Both the position numbers and the translations under genes were made by a program. Under the pieces are notes generated by a model. That model saw only the letters and a list, made by a program, of their open reading frames with translations, did no database searches and was not told the origin of the DNA. This document shows, one piece after another, positions 16,100 through 23,534 of a stretch of 32,615 nt of DNA; position 1 is the first letter of the stretch, and every line of letters starts with the position of its first letter. Source of the DNA: Rhizobium sp. Q54 (GTDB lineage Bacteria > Pseudomonadota > Alphaproteobacteria > Rhizobiales > Xanthobacteraceae); assembly GCA_945870035.1 (NCBI GenBank), contig CAMBQQ010000041.1:1-32615 (forward strand), read 5' to 3'.

Positions 16100-16872
16100 C
16101 CCCCCTGGCCGCGCCGGCGCCGGTCATGAGCCCGGTGACCCTGCTGCGCATCGTCATCATCCTCACCGTTCTGGCGGTGTGGGAATTGCTGTCCTATTCC
16201 GGCTGGCTATACCAGGATGTCGTGCCGTCGCTCCTGGCCATCGGCGGGGCGCTCATCGACCTGCTCACGCATGGCGAGTACTACTTCAACCTCGCCGTCA
16301 CCGCCGGCGAAGTCGGCACGGCACTGTTGCTGGGCGGAAGTCTCGGCCTTATCGTCGGCATCACGTTAGGGGCCAACCGCTTCCTGTCGAAAGCCTTCGA
16401 GTCCTACCTGTATTATCTGGGACCAACGCCGAAAATCATCTTCTTTCCGATCATGATCATGTGGTTCGGCGTCGGCCCGGGCTCGAAGATCGCGCTCGGC
16501 ACTTTGTCGTGCTTCTTTCCGGTCGCGTTGTCGGCCGCCGCCGGCATGCGCCAGATCGACAAGACCCTGATCCGCGTCGGCAAGAGTTTCCGCGCCTCGA
16601 CCGCGCAAATGGTGTTCAAGATCTACCTGCCGGCGATGCGCCACCCGATCATCAACGGCGTGCGCCTCGGCCTCGGCGTGGCGCTGATCGGCACGCTGCT
16701 GGCTGAAACGAAACTGTCCAACAAGGGCATCGGATTTCTAATCATCAACGCCTACAGCACTTTCGACATGCCGCGCATGTACGCCATGCTGATCGTGCTT
16801 TTCATTCTCTCGATCGGCGCCAATGCCGTTGTTGGCCGCCTCGGCGGTCTCGACACCATCAAGCGAAACTGA
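16078..16872 (+). CDS. ABC transporter permease, NitT/TauT type (second)
   Basis: A 264-residue SsuC/TauC-like permease. The N-terminal segment (LLRIVIILTVLAVWELLSYS) is a membrane helix, and the EAA-like loop is visible at about 160-185 (AAGMRQIDKTLIRVGKSFRA). Its ATG overlaps the preceding permease gene by 22 bases. It partners the first permease. The binding-protein gene follows after 26 bp. Confidence 0.93.
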   Translation: MADTSRVTPLAAPAPVMSPVTLLRIVIILTVLAVWELLSYSGWLYQDVVPSLLAIGGALIDLLTHGEYYFNLAVTAGEVGTALLLGGSLGLIVGITLGANRFLSKAFESYLYYLGPTPKIIFFPIMIMWFGVGPGSKIALGTLSCFFPVALSAAAGMRQIDKTLIRVGKSFRASTAQMVFKIYLPAMRHPIINGVRLGLGVALIGTLLAETKLSNKGIGFLIINAYSTFDMPRMYAMLIVLFILSIGANAVVGRLGGLDTIKRN

Positions 16873-16898
16873 AAACGACAAAAAAAGGAGGTAGCACG

Positions 16899-17864
16899 AT
16901 GAAACATGTCCACCGTATCGCAGGCTTCGCGGCGATTGCCGCGGTTACGCTCGCAAGCCCCGCCAGCGCCGACGACCTCGTCAAGATGACCATCGGCCAG
17001 CGCGGCAACTGGGACACCGCCGTGCCGCACCTCGGCGAAAAGGCCGGAATCTTCGAAAAGCACGGCATCAAACTGGAGATGGTCTATACCCGCGGCAGCG
17101 GCGAGACCGTGCAGCCGGTGATCTCCGGCAATGTCGATCTCGGCATCGCGGTCGGCACGTTAGGCGCCATCGGCTACTTCGCCAAGGGTGCGCCGATCCG
17201 TATCGTCGGCGCCGAAGCCACCGGCGCCGCCGACTACTGGTATGCCAAGAACCCGGCCATCAAATCGCTGAAGGACCCGGCGCAGTCGAAGGGCAAGTCG
17301 ATTGCGTTTTCAACCAACGGCTCCTCGACCGACTCGATGGTCAAGGCCTTCATCAAGGAATGGAAACTTGACGTGAAGCCGGTGGCGACCGGCGGCCCGC
17401 CGGCCACCTTGACCAGCGTGATGAGCGACCAGGTCGATATCGGCTGGGCGGCGCCGCCCTTCGGCCTGAAGGAAATCGATGAAGGCAAGATCCATCTGGT
17501 TGCGCGCGGTGGCGATACCAAGATCATCGGTGGCCAGACCATCCGGGTCATCATCGCCAATACCGATGCGCTGAAAAACCGGGCCGACGTGCTTAAGCGC
17601 TATTTCAAGGCGTACCGCGAGACCATCGACTATATGTATTCGGACAATCCGAAAGTGATTGCGGACTATGCCGAATTCGCCAAGATCACACCGGCCCTGG
17701 CCAAGCGGGTGCGCGACGAGTTCTTCCCGAAGTCGATCCTGCAACTGACCGAGATCAAGGGCCTCGACGACATGCTCAAGGACTCGGTCGAGCTGAAATA
17801 TGCGCCGAAGGTGCTTAGCGCGGCCGAGGTCAAGGAACTGATCCAGACCGATATCGCCAAATAG
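16899..17864 (+). CDS. Periplasmic substrate-binding protein of the NitT/TauT ABC transporter
   Basis: A 321-residue type 2 periplasmic binding protein of the NMT1/THI5/SsuA-like family. The signal peptide covers about 1-25 (HRIAGFAAIAAVTLASPASA). The family features are GEKAGIFEKHGIKLE near 45-60 and a GSGETVQPVISGNVDLGI pocket segment. A perfect AGGAGGT precedes the ATG by seven bases, suggesting higher expression than the membrane parts, as is normal for binding proteins. It closes the transporter operon. The ligand is unknown: aromatic or other organic anions and sulfonates are candidates. Confidence 0.93.
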   Translation: MKHVHRIAGFAAIAAVTLASPASADDLVKMTIGQRGNWDTAVPHLGEKAGIFEKHGIKLEMVYTRGSGETVQPVISGNVDLGIAVGTLGAIGYFAKGAPIRIVGAEATGAADYWYAKNPAIKSLKDPAQSKGKSIAFSTNGSSTDSMVKAFIKEWKLDVKPVATGGPPATLTSVMSDQVDIGWAAPPFGLKEIDEGKIHLVARGGDTKIIGGQTIRVIIANTDALKNRADVLKRYFKAYRETIDYMYSDNPKVIADYAEFAKITPALAKRVRDEFFPKSILQLTEIKGLDDMLKDSVELKYAPKVLSAAEVKELIQTDIAK

Positions 17865-17879
17865 GGCGCATAGCCCGCA

Positions 17880-18590
17880 TCAGACAACCGGCGGGTCGAA
17901 GCCAACCTCGGCCCAGACCTGCCGGTTTTCCGGCGCGCCCAGGAATCGGACCAAAGCAGCCGCGGGCTCCGCGACTGCGCTGCCAGTGACCGCAGCCGCA
18001 CCATAGACATTGTCGAAGGCGACGCCGGGCGGCAGCAGGCCGACGACGCTGACGCCATCGACATTCACGACTTCGCTTTTCGGATAGATGCCGAAATCGG
18101 CCTCGCCGCTCTGAAGGGCTTGCAAGCCGCCTTCCAGCGCCGGCTTGTAGATTGTTTTCTTCGCCATGACATCGGCGATGCCGAGCTGCTCCATCATTTT
18201 GGCGCAATGCGCGCCGCTCGGCGTCGCGATTGCCGGCGAATGCGCGATGGCGCGCGCCGCCAGCAACGCCGCGCCAAAGCTCTCCACCGACGAGAGATCC
18301 GGGGCCGTGCTGCCGGTCTTCATCGCAATCGCGGTCCGCACGGTGCCAAGCGCCGAGCGCGCATCATCGCGCACGATGTTCTGCCTGGCATAGCCATCGA
18401 GCAGACCGGCCGGCATGATGAGAATATCGGGGCGCTCGCCGGCGGCGATTTTTTCGCGAATGACACCGAGCACATTGTAATGAACGATCGGCTTGAAGCC
18501 GGCCTGCTGCGCGAACCGGGGCAGCAACTGGAGAAAACCGGTTTTCGGCGCGTAGCCGCTCATCAGATGAATTTCGGTCGTCATGACCAT
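17880..18590 (-). CDS. ModA-like binding-protein-fold protein without signal peptide
   Basis: A 236-residue protein resembling the molybdate-type (SBP_bac_11) extracellular binding-protein family. It has SGYAPKTGFLQLLPRF at the N-terminus, GERPDILIMPAGLLDG in the first lobe, and GLQALQSGEADFGIYPKSEV and the PGVAFDNVYGAAAVTGS strand near the end. Unlike true periplasmic members it starts directly at the fold, with no signal sequence, so it is probably cytoplasmic. It converges on the ABC operon with only 15 bp between stops and lies just downstream of the dihydroxyphthalate decarboxylase-like gene. Its ligand and role are unknown. Confidence 0.78.
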   Translation of the reverse strand: MVMTTEIHLMSGYAPKTGFLQLLPRFAQQAGFKPIVHYNVLGVIREKIAAGERPDILIMPAGLLDGYARQNIVRDDARSALGTVRTAIAMKTGSTAPDLSSVESFGAALLAARAIAHSPAIATPSGAHCAKMMEQLGIADVMAKKTIYKPALEGGLQALQSGEADFGIYPKSEVVNVDGVSVVGLLPPGVAFDNVYGAAAVTGSAVAEPAAALVRFLGAPENRQVWAEVGFDPPVV

Positions 18591-18645
18591 CGCCCTTGGG
18601 CTGGCGCTTTGGATCCGGACATGGGATCCGCAAGCCGTCTTATCG

Positions 18646-19632
18646 CTAGATTTTAAACGCCTCGTGGGTGCCGGGATGAAACATCTCTTCCGGCGTCACC
18701 AGGCGCGAGGACAGGCCCTGGCTGTGGTGATGCTTGAAGAAGCTTTCCAGAGTCTTCCGGTTCGCACTTAAGCCATATGACCAGAAATCTTCGCCCATCA
18801 GCGACTTTGCCTCGGCCAGCCGCTCCTCGACGAAGGGCAGCGTCACCTTGGTTGCGGAGGTGTCGCTCAGGAGGTCAAGCGCCTTGGCCTTCGACTGCTC
18901 GAAGGCTTTGAACACTGCGCCGGGCAGCCACGGATGCTGCTCGGCCAGTGTGCGCCGCACACCGACGATATGCATGATCGGGAAGATGCCGGTGCGCTTG
19001 TAGTAGTCCTTGGCGGCGGCGACCGGATCGGGAAACAGCCAGCCGACATTCGGCGTGTTCTTCGGCAGCGACGGCGGCCGCGGCGCGATGAAGCCGTCGA
19101 TGGTGCCCTCCGCCAGCATCGCCGAGATCGACTTGCCGGCAGGCGCATCCTCGAGCTTGACGTCGGCGGGAAGCTTGATCGTTATCTTCTCCGGCCGGTC
19201 GGCATCCTCGATGCCGCCGCGCACCCACTGAATGTCGGACGGCTTGACGCCGTAATCGTCCTCCAGGATGGCGCGCGCCCAAACATTGGCGGTCAGTTGA
19301 TATTCCGGCACGCCGACGCGCTTGCCCTTGAGGTCTTCCGGCTTCTTGATGCGGTCGGTGCGCACATAGATCGAGGTGTGGCGGAACGCGCGCGACACGA
19401 AGGCCGGCACGCCGACATAGGGTCCTCCGCCTTGCGCGGTCTTGACCGTGAAGCTCGACAGCGACAATTCGCAGATATCGAATTCGGCATGGCGAAAAGC
19501 GCGAAAGAAGATTTCCTCAGGCGACAAGGTCATGCAGGACGGGTTGACGCCGTCGATCTGCACCGATCCGTCGATCAGCGCCCGCGTGCGGTCATAGGGG
19601 CCAACGGCGACGGAGAGATTGAGCTTGGTCAT
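18646..19632 (-). CDS. 4,5-dihydroxyphthalate decarboxylase-family protein
   Basis: A 328-residue protein whose start (MTKLNLSVAVGPYDRTRALIDGSV) and the EEIFFRAFRHAEFDICELSLSS segment match the Pht5-type 4,5-dihydroxyphthalate decarboxylase family, which has a periplasmic-binding-protein-like fold. Many members are annotated by name only and may be binding proteins or act on other substrates. The ATG at 19632 gives the family N-terminus. The 34 residues available upstream look like translated intergenic sequence. There is no signal peptide. It shares orientation with the ModA-like gene and could work with the TPP enzyme on an aromatic acid. Confidence 0.8.
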   Translation of the reverse strand: MTKLNLSVAVGPYDRTRALIDGSVQIDGVNPSCMTLSPEEIFFRAFRHAEFDICELSLSSFTVKTAQGGGPYVGVPAFVSRAFRHTSIYVRTDRIKKPEDLKGKRVGVPEYQLTANVWARAILEDDYGVKPSDIQWVRGGIEDADRPEKITIKLPADVKLEDAPAGKSISAMLAEGTIDGFIAPRPPSLPKNTPNVGWLFPDPVAAAKDYYKRTGIFPIMHIVGVRRTLAEQHPWLPGAVFKAFEQSKAKALDLLSDTSATKVTLPFVEERLAEAKSLMGEDFWSYGLSANRKTLESFFKHHHSQGLSSRLVTPEEMFHPGTHEAFKI

Positions 19633-19700
19633 GAAGAACGCCTGGGTTTCGAAGCGTGGATTTTGAGGCCATCTCATAGGCGAAACGGCGCGCGAACGCA

Positions 19701-19729
19701 AAAACGGCGGCCCCTTCGGACCGCCGTTT
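19701..19729 (-). terminator. Terminator closing the sox cluster
   Basis: Inverted repeat aaacggcgg (19702-19710) and ccgccgttt (19721-19729). On the minus strand the stem is followed by TTTTTGCG, a T-run. It lies 24 bp beyond the soxF stop and before the next gene in the same orientation, so it separates sox transcription from the dihydroxyphthalate decarboxylase-like gene. Confidence 0.8.
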
Positions 19730-19752
19730 GCCAACTCCTGGAACCTTTGAGT

Positions 19753-21033
19753 TTAGCCGAAAATATCGGCCGAGATGCCGTTATACCAGTCGACCGATTC
19801 CTTGTAATTCTGCTTGCGCAGATCGGCGCTTTCGTTGCGCTGGCTGACGAAACTATTCGACGCCTTTATGACACCATCGACCGGCTCGTAACTGGCGCCG
19901 ACCTTGATGTCGTCGTCGGGCGCGATCAGGCTCCAGCACGTATTGGAATAGCGCGCCGGAAATGCACGCGACTGCGTTAACTCGGAACGAATGACCATGG
20001 CCGCGACCTTGGCCTGACTGTTGGCCGAGAAGGCCGATTTCGGCATATCGCCGGCGATCGAGGCGTCGCCGACGACGAAGATGTTCGGGTCGACCGTCGA
20101 CTTCATCGACGCCGCGTCGATCGGGCAGAAGCCGGACTGGTTGGTGAGCCCCGCATCGCGCGCGATCTTGCCGGCATGCTGCGCCGGGATGACGTTGACC
20201 AAAGCCGGCTTGTAATTGGTGAAGTCGGTCTTCACCTCGCCGGTCTTGACATCGACGCCCTTGATGCCGCCATGGATCTTCGGGTCCTGCCACTCGATCA
20301 TGCCGGGATAATGCTTCTCCCAGCCTTCGGTGAACACGCCCTGCTTGGAGAAGGCCGGCTTCGGATCGAGAATGACGATGCGCGATTTCTTGTGGCCCTT
20401 CTTCTTGAGCACATGCGCGAACATCGACACGCGCTCATAGGGGCCCGGCGGGCAGCGATAGGGATTGGGCGGCGCGATCATGACGATCTGGTCGCCGTCT
20501 TTCAGCGCGTTGAGCTTCTTGACCAGAAGCTGCGTCTGCGCTCCCGGCTTCCAGGCATGCGGCATGATCTCGGCGGCTTTTTCCGAATAGCCGGGCACCG
20601 AGTCGAACTTGAGGTCGATGCCGGGCGCGACCAGCAGCCGGTCGTACGGCACCTTGCCGCCGCCGGCGAGCGTCACCTGCTTCTTGTCGCGGTCGATCGA
20701 TGCGGCCATCGCGTGCACGACCTTGACGCCGCCTTTCTTCACCTTGTCGTAATTATGCGTCAGCGATTTGTAATCGCGGAAGCCGCCGACATAGAGGTTG
20801 GAGAAGAAACAGGTCGTGAAGGTTTTTTGCGGCTCGATCAAGGTCACGTCGATGGCGCCGTTCGATTCCTTGGCGATGTAGCGGGCCGCAGTCGCGCCGC
20901 CCGGTCCGCCGCCGATGATGACGACGCGCGGCTTGCCCTGCGCCAAGGATGGCGCGGACAGGATCGGCAGGCCGAGCGCCGTGAGTGACGCTCCGGCCAT
21001 GAACCCGAAATGACGGCGAGTGATGTCAGTCAT
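19753..21033 (-). CDS. soxF: Flavocytochrome c sulfide dehydrogenase flavoprotein subunit (SoxF)
   Basis: A 426-residue FAD-dependent oxidoreductase of the FccB/SoxF family. The Tat signal is TRRHFGFMAGASL at about 5-17. The dinucleotide-binding motif IIGGGPGGATAA lies at about 39-50. The redox-active cysteine region is YRCPPGPYE (C194), with C366 (NTCWSL) the likely disulfide partner by comparison with FccB. The second FAD motif is PNIFVVGDASIAG at about 317-329. It oxidises sulfide in the periplasm and passes electrons to the cytochrome SoxE, encoded 15 bp upstream. GGGGG stands before the ATG. It is the last gene of the cluster. Confidence 0.93.
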   Translation of the reverse strand: MTDITRRHFGFMAGASLTALGLPILSAPSLAQGKPRVVIIGGGPGGATAARYIAKESNGAIDVTLIEPQKTFTTCFFSNLYVGGFRDYKSLTHNYDKVKKGGVKVVHAMAASIDRDKKQVTLAGGGKVPYDRLLVAPGIDLKFDSVPGYSEKAAEIMPHAWKPGAQTQLLVKKLNALKDGDQIVMIAPPNPYRCPPGPYERVSMFAHVLKKKGHKKSRIVILDPKPAFSKQGVFTEGWEKHYPGMIEWQDPKIHGGIKGVDVKTGEVKTDFTNYKPALVNVIPAQHAGKIARDAGLTNQSGFCPIDAASMKSTVDPNIFVVGDASIAGDMPKSAFSANSQAKVAAMVIRSELTQSRAFPARYSNTCWSLIAPDDDIKVGASYEPVDGVIKASNSFVSQRNESADLRKQNYKESVDWYNGISADIFG

Positions 21034-21048
21034 AGATTCCCCCTTTGG

Positions 21049-21387
21049 TTATTTCGGCTTTTTGGCCGTCGCGAAATAGGCTGCGAGCGCTGAAATCTCC
21101 TCATCGCCCAGACGGACGGCGATGCTCTGCATCACCGGATTGGGCAAGGCCTTGGCGCGGTAGGCTCTCAGGACTTCGACGAAATGCGCTTCGCCGAGGC
21201 CGTGAATATCCGGAATCGTGCTGTCCGACTTCGATGCGCCGTGACAGGTGGCGCACTCGGCGGAAAGATGGCGGCCGTATTCGACATCGGCGCTCCACGC
21301 CGGCGAGCCGATGAGGCCTAACGCCATTGCGCCGCCGATCACCACAAGTCGCGTTGCCGAAATCCGTGCAGGCATCGCCCGACGCAT
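21049..21387 (-). CDS. soxE: Monohaem cytochrome c, SoxE-like
   Basis: A 112-residue exported class I-like cytochrome with a signal segment (ATRLVVIGGAMALGLIGSPAWSA), a haem motif C45-ATC-H49 and a likely axial methionine in NPVMQ. The start at 21387 is preferred over the upstream ATG (21414) because GGGAGG lies nine bases before it. As the partner of the SoxF flavoprotein it corresponds to FccA/SoxE. Paracoccus SoxE is dihaem and longer, so this is a short one-haem form. Confidence 0.85.
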   Translation of the reverse strand: MRRAMPARISATRLVVIGGAMALGLIGSPAWSADVEYGRHLSAECATCHGASKSDSTIPDIHGLGEAHFVEVLRAYRAKALPNPVMQSIAVRLGDEEISALAAYFATAKKPK

Positions 21388-21498
21388 TGACGAAAGCCTC
21401 CCTAGCCGTCGCATCGATTGAACGTGACATGGCCTGCCATGCCGCCCAATTCATTCTTCTTGCGTCGCTGCCGACAAATTGTCGCAGCGAATATTCTT

Positions 21499-22170
21499 CT
21501 AGTCCACGCCGCCTTTACGGGGCGTTTTGTCTTCAGGCGTCACATCGATGACAGCGGCATGCCCCGTGATTTTGACCGGCGGCCGGCAATCTTTCATGCA
21601 GGGCTTAGAATTCCAGAACGCCTTCTCGCTTGTCTCGCGGTCGTCGTCGTAAAAACCGTCGCGATTCGGCATCTTGACCTGCGACCATGTTTCCTTCGAC
21701 AGCACGAATTTGTCGTCGACGATGTCGTTGAGGTTGAGCACATAGGCAGTCACCGCGTACAGCTCGTTATCTTTAAGCGATTGCGCATCGCCGAACGGCA
21801 TGGCGCGACGGACATAGTCGAACACGCTCGACACGTAAGGGAAGTAAGACCCTACGGTCTTGACCGGGTCATGCGAGGCCAAGGTGCCCTTGCCCTGCGC
21901 CAACTGCGGCCAGCGGCCGGCGCTCTCGCCGAACTCGCCGTGACAGGCGGCGCAGCGCTCGACATAGAGCTTCTCGCCGTCCTTCACTGAGCCTTTACCC
22001 GGGGGCAAGCCAAGACCATCGGGACGTACATCGATGTCCCAACCGGCGATCTGCTCGGGCGTCGCCACTTGGCCGATGCCGTATTGGCGCGGCGGGGATT
22101 TTTTGTCCTGCGCCAGCGCCGGCGAGGCCAGCATCAGCACCATGACAAACAGACTAACCGACCTCGACAT
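21499..22170 (-). CDS. soxD: SoxD, short single-haem cytochrome subunit of sulfane dehydrogenase
   Basis: A 223-residue exported cytochrome with signal peptide MSRSVSLFVMVLMLASPALAQ and one haem motif C73-AAC-H77. A SoxD-typical segment SSVFDYVRRAMPFGDAQSLKDNELYAVTAYVLNLNDI follows, with methionine M(P) as likely axial ligand. The C-terminus has a C-MKDC pair (NSKPCMKDC). SoxD accepts electrons from the molybdenum subunit SoxC. Paracoccus SoxD is a longer dihaem protein of about 380 residues: the second haem domain is absent here. The ATG at 22170 overlaps the soxC end by 17 bases and has GAGG upstream. A longer reading from 22461 is an artefact inside soxC. Confidence 0.9.
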   Translation of the reverse strand: MSRSVSLFVMVLMLASPALAQDKKSPPRQYGIGQVATPEQIAGWDIDVRPDGLGLPPGKGSVKDGEKLYVERCAACHGEFGESAGRWPQLAQGKGTLASHDPVKTVGSYFPYVSSVFDYVRRAMPFGDAQSLKDNELYAVTAYVLNLNDIVDDKFVLSKETWSQVKMPNRDGFYDDDRETSEKAFWNSKPCMKDCRPPVKITGHAAVIDVTPEDKTPRKGGVD

Positions 22171-23416
22171 TCTCGACCTCCCCGCTCGCTTTAAGTGCCC
22201 AGGTCTGGATGCCGTTGTTGTGATAGATCGAATTGACGCCGCGAATTTTGCGCAGATCGTCCTTGCTCGGCTGCACATAGCCGGTTTCATCCATGGCGCG
22301 CGATTGCAGCAGCCACGGCTCGCCGTTCCACTCGGCCTCGGCGTAGAAGCGCACACAGCATTTATCGAGCACCGGTCCGTCGAGGCGCGCCGCGCGCCAG
22401 TTGCGGCCGCCATCGAGCGATACGTCAACGCGGGTGACCTTGCCACGACCCGACCAAGCAAGACCGGAAATAACCTGGAAGCCCTTGTGCTTGACCGGCA
22501 TCTGTGGCGACGGCGATGTAATCACCGACTTTGCATCCATGACGAAGGTAAACTTGCGCGCCTTGCCGTTTTCCATCAGGTCGGTGTATTTCGATGTCTC
22601 TTCGCGCGAGTACCACGGCTGATCGCCGACCTCGATGCGGCGCAGCCACTTGACCCAAATATTGCCTTGCCAGCCCGGCACGACGAGACGCACCGGATAG
22701 CCCTGCTCGGGGCGCAGCATCTCACCATTCTGCCGATAGGCGATCATGCAGTCGTCGAGCGCCTTGGCGAGCGGCAGCGAACGGTTGAGACCGGAGGCAT
22801 CGCCGCCTTCGACCAGCAGCCATTTGCCGGCGGGCTTGACGCCGGCTTGCTCCAGCAACAGCTTCAACGGCACGCCGGTATATTGCACGGTGTGGATCAT
22901 GCCGTGGGTGTATTGGCAGCCATTGAGCTGCGCGCCGCGCCACTCCATGCCGGTGTTGGCGGCGCATTCGAGGAAGTAGATGCGGTTGACGCGCGGCAGC
23001 CGCTTCAGATCGTCGAGCGTGAAGATCAAAGGCTTGTCGACCAGGCCGTGAATGATGAGCCGGTAGTCGTTCGGATCGATCTCGGCGATGCCGGCATGGT
23101 GACGCTCGAAGCACAGTCCGTTCGGCGTGATGATGCCGTCGAGTTCATGCAGCGGCGTGAAACTGACCGACGACTCGCGGCTGGCGGTCAGCCATTGCAC
23201 GTCGCGGCGGATGACGTCCTTCTCGAATTTCGACGGATGGCCGTAAGGCCGCACGGCGACGCCCTCGCCCAAATGCTTGCTCCAGTCAGCGACATTCGGC
23301 GGCAGATTCTTGTCGTTGGCCAGCGCGCTACCCGTTGCGCCCGCAGCCGCCAATCCGGCGGCGCCCGCCAGAAACCGGCGACGCGAGGTGCGCGCCTCGT
23401 CGTTCGAGTCCGTCAT
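22154..23416 (-). CDS. soxC: SoxC, molybdenum subunit of sulfane dehydrogenase
   Basis: A 420-residue sulfite-oxidase-family protein. The Tat signal is SRRRFLAGAAGL at 11-22. The molybdopterin domain has the ligand cysteine C151 in YFLECAANTGMEWRG. A Mo-co dimerisation domain fills the C-terminal third, including RVDVSLDGGRNWRAA. SoxCD removes six electrons from the SoxY-bound sulfane. The ATG at 23416 has GGGAG seven bases upstream and directly precedes the Tat motif, so the longer reading from 23458 is not used. An ATTC-N8-GAAT palindrome stands 41-60 bp upstream. Confidence 0.95.
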   Translation of the reverse strand: MTDSNDEARTSRRRFLAGAAGLAAAGATGSALANDKNLPPNVADWSKHLGEGVAVRPYGHPSKFEKDVIRRDVQWLTASRESSVSFTPLHELDGIITPNGLCFERHHAGIAEIDPNDYRLIIHGLVDKPLIFTLDDLKRLPRVNRIYFLECAANTGMEWRGAQLNGCQYTHGMIHTVQYTGVPLKLLLEQAGVKPAGKWLLVEGGDASGLNRSLPLAKALDDCMIAYRQNGEMLRPEQGYPVRLVVPGWQGNIWVKWLRRIEVGDQPWYSREETSKYTDLMENGKARKFTFVMDAKSVITSPSPQMPVKHKGFQVISGLAWSGRGKVTRVDVSLDGGRNWRAARLDGPVLDKCCVRFYAEAEWNGEPWLLQSRAMDETGYVQPSKDDLRKIRGVNSIYHNNGIQTWALKASGEVENVEVG

Positions 23417-23456
23417 CGTTAACTCCCGGCGTATTCTCTCCCGTTGGCTTTCTATC

Positions 23457-23476
23457 ACATTCTAATTATTGAATGT
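23457..23476. promoter_or_regulatory. Operator-like palindrome upstream of soxC (ATTC-N8-GAAT)
   Basis: ACATTC-TAATTATT-GAATGT is a perfect 6+6 palindrome with an 8-bp spacer, in the soxB-soxC gap 41 bp before the soxC ATG. ATTC-N8-GAAT is, as I recall, the site consensus of persulfide-sensing ArsR-family repressors (SqrR/BigR, and related to SoxR sites in sox clusters). Binding is inferred. No such regulator is encoded in the window. Confidence 0.6.
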
Positions 23477-23534
23477 AACAAAATCGTCGCGTAGCCCACG
23501 AAGTTTTTTTGGTCCCGCTGCCGAGTCCCAGTTT

